The notes: a model not told the origin generated them from the letters alone. A stretch of DNA of 64,000 bases from Bradyrhizobium sp. WSM1417 (GCF_000515415.1 NZ_KI911783.1:3400392-3464391); one strand, 5' to 3'. Positions 7,079 to 16,406 are shown, numbered from the stretch's first letter. Numbers and translations are program-made.

Positions 7079-7507
7079 ATGACGCCAGAACAGATCACCC
7101 TCGTCCAACAGAGCTTTGCCAAGGTCGCGCCGATTTCCGCGCAGGCCGCGGTGCTGTTCTACGATCGCCTGTTCGAGGTCGCGCCATCCGTGCGCGCGAT
7201 GTTTCCCGAGGACATGACCGAGCAGCGCAAGAAGCTGATGGGCATGCTCGCCGCCGTCGTCGGCGGTCTGTCGAACCTGGACTCGATTCTTCCCGCGGCC
7301 TCGGCGCTTGCGAAGCGTCACGTCGGCTATGGCGCCAAGGCCGAGCACTACCCCGTGGTCGGCGCGACCTTGCTGTGGACCCTGGAGAAGGGCCTTGGCG
7401 AAGCCTGGACGCCGGAACTCGCTACCGCCTGGACCGACGCCTACGGCGTGTTGTCCGGCTACATGATTTCCGAGGCCTACGGCGCACAGCCGCAGGCCGC
7501 CGAATAG
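7079..7507 (+). CDS. bjgb: Single-domain haemoglobin (Bjgb-type)
   Basis: A 142-residue haemoglobin of the Vitreoscilla/flavohaemoglobin globin type without a reductase domain. The B10 tyrosine is in VLFYDRLF and the proximal F8 histidine is in AKRHVGYGAKAEHYPVVG, as in family members. The described Bradyrhizobium protein binds and detoxifies nitric oxide, a by-product of nitrite reduction. The neighbouring flavoprotein (flp) is the probable electron donor in place of the missing reductase domain. I start at ATG 7079 because AGGAG lies 5 bases upstream; longer starts lack a binding site. The stop codon overlaps the ribosome binding site of flp. Confidence 0.9.
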   Translation: MTPEQITLVQQSFAKVAPISAQAAVLFYDRLFEVAPSVRAMFPEDMTEQRKKLMGMLAAVVGGLSNLDSILPAASALAKRHVGYGAKAEHYPVVGATLLWTLEKGLGEAWTPELATAWTDAYGVLSGYMISEAYGAQPQAAE

Positions 7508-7517
7508 GAGATGCGTT

Positions 7518-8735
7518 GTGAGTGAACCGCTGGTCATCGTCGGTAACGGTATGGCGGCCGCGCGTCTGGTCGACGAACTCGCCAAGACCTCGCTCGGCCG
7601 CTACGCGGTCGCCGTGATCGGCGAAGAGCCGCGGCTCGCTTACAACCGCGTTCTGCTCTCCTCCGTGCTGGCCGGCGAGACCGGCTCGCACGAGATCGAG
7701 CTCCGGCCTGCCGACTGGTGGCGCCATCGCGGCGTCACGGTGCGCTACGGCTATCGCGTCAGCGAGATCGACACCGGCCGACGCGAGCTCAAGATCGAAG
7801 GCGAAGAGAGCATGGAATATTCCAAGCTCGTGCTCGCCGTCGGCTCGACGCCGCTGCGGCTCAACGTGCCGGGCGCCGATCTCGTCGGCGTGCACACCTT
7901 TCGCGACACCCGCGACGTCGATCTGCTGCTGACGCTTGCCGCGGCTAAGAAGCGCGTCGTCGTGGTCGGCGGCGGTCTGCTCGGACTCGAAGCGGCTTAC
8001 GGCCTCGCCAAGGCCGGAGCGCCCGTGACGCTGCTGCACCTGATGGATCGGCTGATGGAGCGCCAGCTCGATGCACCCGCTGCCGACCTGCTCAAGACGC
8101 TGGTCGAGCGCAAGGGCATTCGTATTCTGCTCAATGCATCCACAGCCCGCATCCACGGCGAGGGCCATGTCGAAGCGGTCGAGCTTGCCGACGGCAGCCG
8201 CATCGAGGCCGATGCGGTGATCTTCGCCGCCGGCATCAGGCCCAACATTGCGCTGGCAAAGGACGCCGGCATCGCAGTCAACCGCGGCATCGTCGTCAAC
8301 GACGAGATGCAGACGGCGTCACCTGATATCTACGCGCTCGGCGAATGCGCCGAGCATCGCGGCACCTGCTACGGTCTCGTCGAGCCTGCCTACGAGCAGG
8401 CGCGCGTGCTGGCGCGGCATCTCTCCGGTCGTCCCGCGGCCTATCAAGGCAGCGTGGTCTCGACCAATCTGAAGGTGTCGGGGGTCAGCGTGTTCTCCGC
8501 CGGCGACTTCATGGGCGGGGAGGGCAGCGAGAGCCTCGTGCTGTCAGACCGCAGGCGCGGCACCTACAAGAAGCTCGTCATCGCCGAGGGCCGGCTCACC
8601 GGCGCCCTGCTGATCGGCGATACCGTCGATGCGCTCTGGTATCTCGAACTGATCCGCAACCGCGAAAAGGTGGCGGCGATCCGCGCCGACATGATGTTCG
8701 GCCGCGCACTCGCGCGTCCTTCCAAAGCGGCTTGA
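7518..8735 (+). CDS. flp: FAD-dependent NAD(P)H oxidoreductase (Flp)
   Basis: A 405-residue two-dinucleotide-fold flavoprotein. The N-terminal FAD fold begins at VIVGNGMAAARLVDEL, the NAD(P)H fold is VVVVGGGLLGLEAAYGLAKAG near residue 147, and the second FAD contact is PDIYALGECAEHRG near 274. It resembles the reductase part of NasB/NirB-type nitrite reductases and rubredoxin reductases. It should pass electrons from NAD(P)H to the nitrate reductase NasC and perhaps to the haemoglobin. The start is GTG 7518, with GGAG overlapping the bjgb stop; only 15 bases separate it from nasC. Confidence 0.88.
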   Translation: MSEPLVIVGNGMAAARLVDELAKTSLGRYAVAVIGEEPRLAYNRVLLSSVLAGETGSHEIELRPADWWRHRGVTVRYGYRVSEIDTGRRELKIEGEESMEYSKLVLAVGSTPLRLNVPGADLVGVHTFRDTRDVDLLLTLAAAKKRVVVVGGGLLGLEAAYGLAKAGAPVTLLHLMDRLMERQLDAPAADLLKTLVERKGIRILLNASTARIHGEGHVEAVELADGSRIEADAVIFAAGIRPNIALAKDAGIAVNRGIVVNDEMQTASPDIYALGECAEHRGTCYGLVEPAYEQARVLARHLSGRPAAYQGSVVSTNLKVSGVSVFSAGDFMGGEGSESLVLSDRRRGTYKKLVIAEGRLTGALLIGDTVDALWYLELIRNREKVAAIRADMMFGRALARPSKAA

Positions 8736-8750
8736 TTGAGGCGGCTTGAT

Positions 8751-11456
8751 ATGACGGCGATCGATCCCACGCTCCGCGCCACCAAGACGACCTGTCCGTA
8801 TTGCGGCGTCGGCTGCGGCGTGCTTGCGACGCCAGACGGCAAGGGCGGCGCGGCGATCGCGGGCGACCCCGATCATCCTGCCAATTTCGGCCGGCTGTGC
8901 TCCAAGGGCTCGGCGCTCGGCGAGACCGTCGGGCTGGAAAGCCGGCTGCTCTATCCGATGATCCGCTGCAAGGGCGCGCTCGAACGCGTGGCCTGGAGCG
9001 ATGCGCTCGATCACGTCGCCCACCGCATGCAGCACATCGTCGCGCGCGACGGCGCCGACGCGGTCGCATTCTATCTCTCGGGCCAACTGCTGACCGAGGA
9101 CTATTACGTTGCCAACAAGCTGATGAAGGGCTTTGTCGGCACGGCCAACGTCGACACCAATTCGCGGCTGTGCATGTCGTCCTCGGTCGCCGGTCACCGC
9201 CGCGCCTTCGGCGCCGACACCGTGCCCGGTTGCTACGAGGATCTCGACCAGGCCGATCTGCTCGTCTTCGTCGGCTCGAATGCCGCCTGGTGCCATCCCG
9301 TGCTGTTCCAGCGCATGCTGAAGAACCGTGGGGAGCGCGGCGCGCGCATGATCGTGGTCGATCCGCGCCGCACCGACACCGCGACCGACGCAGATCTGTT
9401 CCTGGGCCTCAAGCCCGGCACCGACACGGCACTGTTCTCCGGCCTGTTCGTCCACCTCGCCGACAATGGTGCGCTGGATCAGGATTACATCGCGCAAAAC
9501 ACGTCTGGCTTTGACGACGCGCTGGCGCGCGCACGCAGCATTGCCGGCGGCGTCGCCGCGACCGCACTGGCGACCGGCCTCTCCGAGCAGGACGTTGCGA
9601 CCTTCTTCAAGATGTTCCGTGACACGCCCCGCGTCGTCACGCTGTACTCGCAAGGTGTCAACCAGTCGGCGCAGGGCACCGACAAGGTCAACGCGATCCT
9701 GAACTGCCATCTTGCCACGGGCCGCATCGGCAAGCCCGGCGCCTCGCCGTTCTCGCTCACCGGCCAGCCCAACGCGATGGGCGGCCGTGAGGTCGGCGGC
9801 CTCGCCAACCAGCTCGCCGCACACATGAACTTCACGCCGCCGGACATCGATCGCGTGCGGCGGTTCTGGAAGGCGCCGCGCATCGCCACCCATGAAGGGT
9901 TGAAGGCGGTGCAGCTGTTCGAAGCCATCAACCGCGGCGAGGTCAAGGCGCTGTGGGTGATGGGCACCAACCCCGCAGTGTCGTTGCCCGACGCGGACTT
10001 CGTGCGCGAGGCACTGAAGAAGCTCGAACTGTTCGTGGTCTCCGAGAACGTGCTCTCCAACGACACGGTCGATGCAGGCCCGCACGTGCTGCTGCCCGCG
10101 CTCGCCTGGGGCGAGAAGTCGGGCACCGTGACCAATTCTGAGCGCCGCATCTCGCGCCAGCGTTCGTTCCTGCCGGCGCCCGGCGAGGCACGGCCGGACT
10201 GGTGGATCCTGAGCGAAACCGCAAAACGCCTCGGCTTCGGCGACAGTTTCAGTTACAAATCCGCAGCCGACATCTTTCGCGAGCACGCCGCGCTCTCGGC
10301 GTTCGAGAACGATGGCAGCCGCGACTTCGATATCGGCACGCTGACCTCGCTGTCCGACGAAGCCTTCGACGCCTTGAAGCCCGTGCAGTGGCCCACACGT
10401 GAAGGTGAGGCGCCCGGCGAGCGCTTCTTCGCGGCCGGCGGCTTCTTCACCAACGACGGCAAGGGCCGTTTCGTCGCGCCGGAAGTCCCGGCGCTGCGCG
10501 GCGAGACCGGACCGTCGCGGCCGCTGCGGCTCAATACCGGGCGCATCCGCGACCAGTGGCACACCATGACGCGCACGGGCCTCAGCCAGCGGCTCGGTGC
10601 GCATCTGCCCGAGCCGTTCGTCGAGATTCATCCCGATGACGCCGGCAAATACGGCATCGTCCATGACGGCTATGCCCGCATCACCACCGACTATGGCCAG
10701 TGCACCCTCAAGGTCGTCGTCAGCGACCGCCAGCAGCGCGGCACGCTGTTCGCGCCGATCCACTGGAGTGCGATGAACGCCTCGCACGGTCGCGTTGGGG
10801 CGCTGGTTGCACCGTTCACCGATCCGTTCTCGGGGCAGCCGGAGTCCAAGGCGACACCAGCTGCGATCGTGCCTTATGAATACGTCTTCCGCGGCTTTGC
10901 GTTGTCGCGCAAGCAGCTGGAGCTGCCGCCGAACCTGATGTGGACCCGCGTCACTGTTACCGGCGGCTTCGGCTATCTCTTCGCCGACAATGCGGACCTG
11001 TCGCGCTGGCCGGCCTGGCTCGGTGGCGTTGCCGGCGAGGATGTCGCCGACTATCGCGACTTCGGCGGCGGCGTTTATCGCGCGGCGTCGTTTGCCGGCG
11101 ACCGCATCGAAACCTGCCTGTTCGTCGGCCCCGCGCATGATGCCGGCGACTGGGACGTGGTGAAGAGCCTGTTCGTGGCCGACCACGTCACCGACGAGCA
11201 GCGGCGCATGCTGTTGTCCGGTAAGTCAAGCGAGGGCGCGGCTTCGACCGGACCGGTCGTCTGCGCCTGCTTCGGTGTCGGCCGCGGCACCATTTGCGAC
11301 ACCATCGTCGCAGGCGCGCGCACGGCCGCCGAGATCGGCGCAAAGCTCAAGGCCGGCACCAATTGCGGCTCCTGCATCCCCGAGCTGAAGCGCCTGATCG
11401 CGACGACGGAGGTGGCGCCAGCGAAGCAGACCAAGCGCGCGGGCGCGGCGGGGTAG
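8751..11456 (+). CDS. nasC: Assimilatory nitrate reductase, catalytic subunit NasC
   Basis: A 901-residue cytoplasmic molybdoenzyme that reduces nitrate to nitrite. The N terminus binds a [4Fe-4S] cluster (Cys15, Cys18, Cys22 in CPYCGVGCG plus the Cys in GRLCSKGS). A bis-MGD molybdopterin domain follows, with the active-site region around DTNSRLCMSSSVAGHRR and SQGVNQSAQGTDKVNA. A C-terminal Bfd-like [2Fe-2S] domain has Cys-X-Cys in VVCACFGVGRG and Cys-X2-Cys in TNCGSC. There is no signal peptide. I use ATG 8751 with GAGG upstream. It is the last gene of the unit; no nitrite reductase gene is in the window. Confidence 0.93.
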   Translation: MTAIDPTLRATKTTCPYCGVGCGVLATPDGKGGAAIAGDPDHPANFGRLCSKGSALGETVGLESRLLYPMIRCKGALERVAWSDALDHVAHRMQHIVARDGADAVAFYLSGQLLTEDYYVANKLMKGFVGTANVDTNSRLCMSSSVAGHRRAFGADTVPGCYEDLDQADLLVFVGSNAAWCHPVLFQRMLKNRGERGARMIVVDPRRTDTATDADLFLGLKPGTDTALFSGLFVHLADNGALDQDYIAQNTSGFDDALARARSIAGGVAATALATGLSEQDVATFFKMFRDTPRVVTLYSQGVNQSAQGTDKVNAILNCHLATGRIGKPGASPFSLTGQPNAMGGREVGGLANQLAAHMNFTPPDIDRVRRFWKAPRIATHEGLKAVQLFEAINRGEVKALWVMGTNPAVSLPDADFVREALKKLELFVVSENVLSNDTVDAGPHVLLPALAWGEKSGTVTNSERRISRQRSFLPAPGEARPDWWILSETAKRLGFGDSFSYKSAADIFREHAALSAFENDGSRDFDIGTLTSLSDEAFDALKPVQWPTREGEAPGERFFAAGGFFTNDGKGRFVAPEVPALRGETGPSRPLRLNTGRIRDQWHTMTRTGLSQRLGAHLPEPFVEIHPDDAGKYGIVHDGYARITTDYGQCTLKVVVSDRQQRGTLFAPIHWSAMNASHGRVGALVAPFTDPFSGQPESKATPAAIVPYEYVFRGFALSRKQLELPPNLMWTRVTVTGGFGYLFADNADLSRWPAWLGGVAGEDVADYRDFGGGVYRAASFAGDRIETCLFVGPAHDAGDWDVVKSLFVADHVTDEQRRMLLSGKSSEGAASTGPVVCACFGVGRGTICDTIVAGARTAAEIGAKLKAGTNCGSCIPELKRLIATTEVAPAKQTKRAGAAG

Positions 11457-11489
11457 GGGCGACTTTCTCGGTCGTCGCTGCATACTCCG

Positions 11490-11662
11490 CCGTCATCGCC
11501 CGGCTTGACCGGGCGATCCAGTACGCCGAGATGCCTGTGATCAAGCGGTAAGGCCACGGCGTACTGGATTCCCCGCTTGACGCCTACGCTAAAGCTTCGG
11601 CGCCCCTGGACCTCAACCCCGGCGAAGCCTTGGCGTAGCCGGGTCGCGGGGAATGACAGCGA
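11490..11662 (+). repeat. Dispersed palindromic repeat (family C)
   Basis: This intergenic stretch holds nested inverted repeats: GCCCGG-CTTGA-CCGGGC near 11499-11515, and a 13-bp pair ATCCAGTACGCCG (11516-11528) with CGGCGTACTGGAT (11557-11569). A GGGGAATGACAG end lies at 11651-11662. Elements of this type are common between genes in Bradyrhizobium. No protein is supported here, and no clear terminator for nasC was seen. Confidence 0.65.
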
Positions 11663-11750
11663 GGGCGGGGCGCTATGCCTCAGCCCAATCGACGCACGCC
11701 CCATTGTGCCCTATGGTGCCGCGCTCTCGCCCTCAACGCGCAAAACAATA

Positions 11751-12656
11751 ATGATGTACCTGGAAACGCCGCCGCGCCTGATCGAGACCAGGCTCTTCTC
11801 CGCCATGCCCGACAAATTCCGCCGCAAAGGCGAGCGGACGGATTGGGCCGATGCCAACCGGCCGGGCGTGCCGACAGACTCCTTCATCGAAGGCCCGTCG
11901 TTCGACAAAGATGGCAATCTCTACATCGTCGACATTCCCTTCGGCCGCATCTTCCGCATTGCGCCCGACGGCGAGTGGTCGCTGGCGATCGAATATGAGG
12001 GCTGGCCGAACGGGCTGAAGATCGCGGCCGACGGCCGCATCCTGGTCGCCGATTACATGCACGGCATCATGGAGTTCGACGCCAAGGCAAGCCGCATCAA
12101 GCCGGTGCTGACTTCGCGCAATTCGGAATCCTTCCGCGGCTGCAACGATTTGCATCTCGCTTCCAACGGCGACATCTATTTCACCGACCAGGGTCAGACC
12201 GGCCTGCATGACCCCAGCGGACGTGTCTATCGCCTGGCGCCAAGCGGGCGGCTGGATTGCCTTGTTAACACCGGCATCAGTCCGAATGGTCTGGTGCTCG
12301 ATCCAACCGAGACCGTGCTGTTCGTCGCGATGACGCGCGACAACGCGGTGTGGCGGTTGCCGTTCATGAAGGACGGCAGCGTCTCGAAGGTCGGGCGCTT
12401 CTGCTCGCTGTTCGGCACCAGCGGCCCCGATGGCTTGACCATGGATGCCAGGGGCCGGCTGTTCGTCGGTCACGCCTCGCTCGGTCATGTCTTCGTGTTC
12501 GCGCCCAACGGCGAATTGATCGCGCGGGTGAAATCGTGTGCCGGACCGAATTGCACCAATGTCGCGATTGGTGGCGCGAACAAAGATCGGCTCTATATCA
12601 CGGAGTCTGCCACCGGTAGCGTATTGGTCGCAGACATCGGCGTATTGAACTCTTGA
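11751..12656 (+). CDS. SMP-30/gluconolactonase-family beta-propeller protein
   Basis: A 301-residue protein with repeated beta-propeller blades, including EGPSFDKDGNLYIVDIPFGRIFRI (metal-binding Glu in EGP), LASNGDIYFTDQG, ISPNGLVLDPTETVLFVA and SGPDGLTMDARGRLFVG. Members hydrolyse sugar lactones such as gluconolactone or aldarolactones with a divalent metal. Two adjacent ATGs (11751, 11754) are possible starts; the open frame before them covers a repeat and is not coding. An aldo/keto reductase follows 45 bases downstream, so the pair may oxidise a sugar and open the lactone, but this is inference. Confidence 0.8.
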   Translation: MMYLETPPRLIETRLFSAMPDKFRRKGERTDWADANRPGVPTDSFIEGPSFDKDGNLYIVDIPFGRIFRIAPDGEWSLAIEYEGWPNGLKIAADGRILVADYMHGIMEFDAKASRIKPVLTSRNSESFRGCNDLHLASNGDIYFTDQGQTGLHDPSGRVYRLAPSGRLDCLVNTGISPNGLVLDPTETVLFVAMTRDNAVWRLPFMKDGSVSKVGRFCSLFGTSGPDGLTMDARGRLFVGHASLGHVFVFAPNGELIARVKSCAGPNCTNVAIGGANKDRLYITESATGSVLVADIGVLNS

Positions 12657-12701
12657 GCTTGATGGCGGTTGCCCGAGCGAACGAGCGGTATCGGAGCAAA
12701 T

Positions 12702-13541
12702 ATGAACACGAAACCCTTCGGCAAAACCGGCGCCAGCGTCGCAGTCATCGGGCAGGGCACCTGGTATCTCGACCATGGCGATCGCAAGCGCGCGATCGCG
12801 GCGCTTCAGCGCGGGCTCGATCTCGGCATGACCCACATCGATACCGCCGAGATGTATGGCGATGCCGAGCTCGTCATTGCCGATGCGATCGTGGGACGGC
12901 GCGACCAGGTGTTCCTCGTGTCAAAGGTGCTGCCGAGCAACGCCTCCCGCCGCGGAACCATCACCGCGTGTGAGCGCTCGCTGAAGCGGCTGAAGACAGA
13001 CCGGCTCGACTGCTATCTGCTGCATTGGCGCGGCTCGTATCCGCTGGAGGACACTGTGGCCGCGTTCGAGGAGTTGGTGGAGGCCGGCAAGATCAAATCC
13101 TGGGGTGTCTCCAATTTCGATGCCGATGATCTCGACGAGATGCTTGACGCCGCCGGCGAAGGCCGCATCGCCTGCAATCAGGTGCTCTATCATCTGAGGG
13201 AACGCGCGATCGAGCATGCGGTGATCCCGTGGTGCGAGCAGCATGGTGTTGCCGTGGTCGCCTATTCGCCGTTCGGCCACGACGATTTCCCTGCGAGCAG
13301 CAGCAAGGGCGGTGCGGTGCTGGTGCGCATCGCGGAGGCGCGTCGCGCGACGCCGCGCCAGGTCGCGCTGAGCTTCCTCACCCGTGCGACTACGGTGTTC
13401 GCGATCCCGAAGGCGTCGTCCGCGGAACATGCAGGCGAAAATGCCGCGGCCGGCGATCTCGTGCTGACGAAAGACGAGATTGCGGCGCTCGATGCGGCGT
13501 TTCCGCGCGGTCCGAAGCCGCGCGGGCTGCCCATGCTGTAG
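12702..13541 (+). CDS. Aldo/keto reductase
   Basis: A 279-residue TIM-barrel NAD(P)H-dependent oxidoreductase of the AKR superfamily. The catalytic tetrad is visible: Asp and Tyr in THIDTAEMYG, Lys in FLVSKVLPS and His in CYLLHWRG. NADPH contacts are expected around FAIPKASSAEHAGENAAAG. The ATG at 12702 has GGAG 7 bases upstream. It follows an SMP-30 lactonase on the same strand. The substrate is unknown; relatives reduce or oxidise sugars and aldehydes. Confidence 0.88.
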   Translation: MNTKPFGKTGASVAVIGQGTWYLDHGDRKRAIAALQRGLDLGMTHIDTAEMYGDAELVIADAIVGRRDQVFLVSKVLPSNASRRGTITACERSLKRLKTDRLDCYLLHWRGSYPLEDTVAAFEELVEAGKIKSWGVSNFDADDLDEMLDAAGEGRIACNQVLYHLRERAIEHAVIPWCEQHGVAVVAYSPFGHDDFPASSSKGGAVLVRIAEARRATPRQVALSFLTRATTVFAIPKASSAEHAGENAAAGDLVLTKDEIAALDAAFPRGPKPRGLPML

Positions 13542-13681
13542 TGCACAAACGCCCATTATTAATGGAGTCTTGACGCGCGCGGACGTGAGCGCATATCGGC
13601 ATCCTGTTTTCGGAAGTTGTGAAAGCGGCGCAATTATCGTTTTTTACGATCATTCCCGATTCGCATTCCTAGGTTCCAGCC

Positions 13682-14668
13682 GTGACCCCGCCGCCCGCCG
13701 CAGCCGCAAGGCTCGACAGTATTCCCATGCCTATGCCGGAAAAGAAGCCGCAGGCGCGCCGCGCGCCCGCGCGCGTCGATCATCCTTTCAAGGGCATCGC
13801 GCTGGTGCTGCTGTCGACGATCTTTCTCGGTTGCTCCGATGTCACCGCGAAATATTTGTCGTCGAGCCTGCCGTCGATCGAGATCACCTGGATCCGCTTC
13901 GTGACGTTTGCGCTGATGTTCACGCCGGTGATGCTGCCGGGCTCGCCGCTTCATGCCATGCGCACCGAGCGCCTCGGCCTGCAGCTGATGCGCGGCGCGG
14001 CATTGCTCGGCTCTTCGCTGTTCTTCATCACCGGCCTGAGCTTCCTGCCGATCGCGGAAGCGTCCGCGACCGGCTTCGTGTCGCCGCTGTTCGTCACCGC
14101 GCTCTCAATCATCTTCCTGAGCGAGAAGGTCGGCATGCGCCGCTGGATCGCCACCGCGATCGGCTTGACCGGCGTGATCATCATCCTGCGTCCGGGCTCC
14201 AGCGCGTTTCACGCCGCCGCGTTCTTCCCGATCGTCTCGGCGTTCTGCTGGGCTGCGGCGCTGATCCTGACGCGCATGATGAGCGGGCGCGAAGCCGTCC
14301 TCACCACGATGGCCTATTCGGCGCTGACGGGCGTTGCGATCCTCTCCCTGATGGTACCGTTCGTCTGGGTCACGCCGACCTGGACCGCGATCGGGCTTGG
14401 CATCGTGATAGGCGTGGCCTCCACCGTCGGCCAGTGGATCATCGTGCTGGCCTATCGCTACGGCGATGCCTCGGTGCTGGCGCCGTTCTCCTACACGCAG
14501 TTGCTGTGGGTCAGCATTTTGGGCTTCTTCCTGTTCGGCGAAGTGCCTGATGTCTGGACCGTCACCGGTGCAGCCTTCATCGTCGCCAGCGGCCTCTACA
14601 TCGCCCATCGCGAGCGCATCCGTCGCGCCCAGCTCCTGATCATGGAAGAGCGTTCCCCGAACCCCTGA
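13682..14668 (+). CDS. EamA/DMT-family transporter
   Basis: A 328-residue, ten-helix membrane protein with two EamA repeats (roughly residues 35-165 and 180-310), the drug/metabolite transporter fold; many members export metabolites. After a 35-residue basic N terminus, the first repeat carries FLGCSDVTAKYLSS and WIRFVTFAL, and the second ends with SYTQLLWVSILGFFLFGEVPD. The start is uncertain: GTG 13682 gives the full frame, while ATGs at 13727 and 13733 would trim the tail; none has a good ribosome binding site. Substrate unknown. Confidence 0.8.
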   Translation: MTPPPAAAARLDSIPMPMPEKKPQARRAPARVDHPFKGIALVLLSTIFLGCSDVTAKYLSSSLPSIEITWIRFVTFALMFTPVMLPGSPLHAMRTERLGLQLMRGAALLGSSLFFITGLSFLPIAEASATGFVSPLFVTALSIIFLSEKVGMRRWIATAIGLTGVIIILRPGSSAFHAAAFFPIVSAFCWAAALILTRMMSGREAVLTTMAYSALTGVAILSLMVPFVWVTPTWTAIGLGIVIGVASTVGQWIIVLAYRYGDASVLAPFSYTQLLWVSILGFFLFGEVPDVWTVTGAAFIVASGLYIAHRERIRRAQLLIMEERSPNP

Positions 14669-14727
14669 CGCAAGTTCACGCGTCCGCTTCGTGCTATCAA
14701 TGGCTCCAACAAGCCGGGAGGAGCCGA

Positions 14728-15807
14728 ATGCGCGCTGCGATTTTCAGGAACGGTGAGATTGTCGTCGACCGGATGGCGGAGCCGAAGCCCGGCCCCGGCC
14801 AGGTGCTGGTCAAGACGCTCGCCTGCGGCATCTGCGGCTCCGATCTGCACGCGCGCCAGCACGCCCACCGCATGGTGGAGATGGCGCGAAAGACCGGACG
14901 CAAGCCGATGGATCTCGCCCGCGACGTCGTGTTCGGCCAAGAGTTCTGCTGCGAGATCGTCGACTTCGGCCCGGGGACCGTGCGCAAGCTCAAGCCGGGC
15001 ACGCGCGTCTGCTCGCTGCCGGCTCTTGTGACGCCACAGGGCATCGAAGGCATCGGCTATTCCAACGACAACGTCGGCGGCTACGCCGAGGCGATGCTGC
15101 TGAGCGAAGCGCTGCTGCTCGAGGTGCCCAACGGTCTCGCGCCGGAGCATGCCGCGCTCACCGAACCGCTCGCGGTCGGCGTGCACGCCGTCGCCAAGGC
15201 CAACATCCGAGGCGGCGAGGTGCCGCTCGTGATCGGCTGCGGACCGGTGGGGCTCGCGGTGATTGCGGCGCTGAAGCTCAAGGGCCTGCATCCGATCATC
15301 GCGGCCGACTATTCGCCGGCGCGGCGCGCGCTTGCGGCAAAACTCGGCGCCGATATCGTCGTGGATCCAAGAGTGTCGCAGCCATATGCGACCTGGGCCG
15401 AGCACGCGCAGATGTCGGACGCGGAGAAGGCGGCGCGACCGCCGTTGCAGGCGATGCTGCCCGCCCTGAAGCCCGCGATCATCTTCGAATGCGTCGGTGT
15501 GCCCGGCCTGCTGCAGCAGGTGTTCGAAGGCGCGCCGCGCGATGCCAGGATCGTCGTGGTCGGCGTCTGCATGGAGACCGACAGGAGCGAGCCGATGCTC
15601 GGCATCATGAAGGAGCTCAACGTCCAGTATGTGCTCGGCTACACGCCGGACGAATTCGCAGCCTCGCTGCGCCTGATCGCGGAAGGGCAGGTGGATGCAG
15701 CGGCGATGGTGACGGCGGAAGTCGGCATCGATGGCGTCGTAAAGGCCTTCGCCGATCTCGCCAATCCTGAAGTCCACACCAAGATCATCGTGCAGCCGTG
15801 GCGGTGA
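14728..15807 (+). CDS. Zinc-type alcohol dehydrogenase (MDR family)
   Basis: A 359-residue medium-chain dehydrogenase. The N-terminal catalytic domain has CGICGSDLH (Cys36 as zinc ligand), and the NAD-binding fold begins at PLVIGCGPVGLAVIAALKLKG. Two features are unusual. The usual GHE motif is GQE (Gln71), replacing a conserved zinc-ligand histidine. The four-cysteine structural zinc loop is absent. An extra segment (about residues 45-65) lies between the two catalytic motifs. GGGAGGA gives a good ribosome binding site. The gene converges on the Lrp regulator, with only 4 bases between the stops. Substrate unknown. Confidence 0.82.
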   Translation: MRAAIFRNGEIVVDRMAEPKPGPGQVLVKTLACGICGSDLHARQHAHRMVEMARKTGRKPMDLARDVVFGQEFCCEIVDFGPGTVRKLKPGTRVCSLPALVTPQGIEGIGYSNDNVGGYAEAMLLSEALLLEVPNGLAPEHAALTEPLAVGVHAVAKANIRGGEVPLVIGCGPVGLAVIAALKLKGLHPIIAADYSPARRALAAKLGADIVVDPRVSQPYATWAEHAQMSDAEKAARPPLQAMLPALKPAIIFECVGVPGLLQQVFEGAPRDARIVVVGVCMETDRSEPMLGIMKELNVQYVLGYTPDEFAASLRLIAEGQVDAAAMVTAEVGIDGVVKAFADLANPEVHTKIIVQPWR

Positions 15808-15811
15808 GCCG

Positions 15812-16273
15812 TCACACCGGCAGTGCGATCGAATACTTCACCTGGCTGAGCGCAAAGCTGGACTCGATCGAGGCGATGCCGTCGAGCCGGGTCAGCTTGG
15901 TCTTCAGGAAAGTCTCGTAGGAAGCGAGGTCGGCCGCGACGACGCGCAGGAGGTAGTCGCGGTTGCCGGTCATCAGATAGCACTCCAGCACCTCGTCCCA
16001 TTTCGAGATCGCCCGCGCGAAGCGGTTGAGATCCTCCTCCTTCTGCCGCGCCAGCTTGATCGAGATGAAAACGCTGACATGCAGCCCCAGCGCCTTCTGG
16101 TCCACGGTCGCGATGTAGCGCGAGATGACGCCGCGTTCCTCCAGCAGCTTGACCCGGCGATGGCAGGGCGACACCGACAGCCCGACCTTGTCGGCCAGCT
16201 CCTGCATGGTCAGCCGGCTGTCGTTCTGGAGCAAGGCGAGGATTTTTCGGTCGATGGCGTCGAGGCCGGGCAT
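15812..16273 (-). CDS. Lrp/AsnC-family transcriptional regulator
   Basis: A 153-residue regulator of standard Lrp length. The N-terminal winged helix-turn-helix is LDAIDRKILALLQNDSRLTMQELADKVGLSVSPCHRRVKLLE, followed by the RAM/AsnC ligand-binding domain with the GxxDYLL-type motif TGNRDYLLRVVAAD. It should sense an amino acid or small metabolite and control the divergent 2-oxoacid dehydrogenase E1 gene, and probably itself. I start at ATG 16273, which gives the family length; the longer open frame upstream overlaps the divergent promoter region. An 18-bp palindrome lies 20 bases upstream. Confidence 0.88.
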   Translation of the reverse strand: MPGLDAIDRKILALLQNDSRLTMQELADKVGLSVSPCHRRVKLLEERGVISRYIATVDQKALGLHVSVFISIKLARQKEEDLNRFARAISKWDEVLECYLMTGNRDYLLRVVAADLASYETFLKTKLTRLDGIASIESSFALSQVKYSIALPV

Positions 16274-16292
16274 TGGGATGAACCTGTCGTTT

Positions 16293-16310
16293 TTACCGAT
16301 CGATTGGTAA
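16293..16310. promoter_or_regulatory. Palindromic candidate Lrp operator
   Basis: TTACCGATCGATTGGTAA is an 18-bp palindrome with one mismatched pair. It lies in the 133-bp gap between the divergent Lrp regulator and the dehydrogenase E1 gene. Position and symmetry suit a regulator-binding site; there is no direct proof. Confidence 0.5.
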
Positions 16311-16406
16311 TCTATCCCAATATTGGCTGGCACTGCGCGAAAAATTGAGAAGTTTGGTGCTTCCCGCAGGGGTATCATCGCGCACCTGTTTTCCGGGAGC
16401 ATTGCC

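Noticed and set aside
8544..11186. A long open frame (about 880 codons) on the minus strand opposite nasC, and a similar one (2022-4325) opposite nrtAB
   Set aside because: Both are mirror images of strongly biased high-GC codons of the sense genes. Their translations are rich in Arg, Asp, His and Gly with no domain features, while the sense frames carry complete known families.
11577..11750. N-terminal extension of the SMP-30 protein upstream of 11751
   Set aside because: It reads through a dispersed repeat and has no family similarity.
13553..13565. CCATT-ATT-AATGG after the aldo/keto reductase as a terminator
   Set aside because: Only 5 AT-rich base pairs with no T run; not stable enough.
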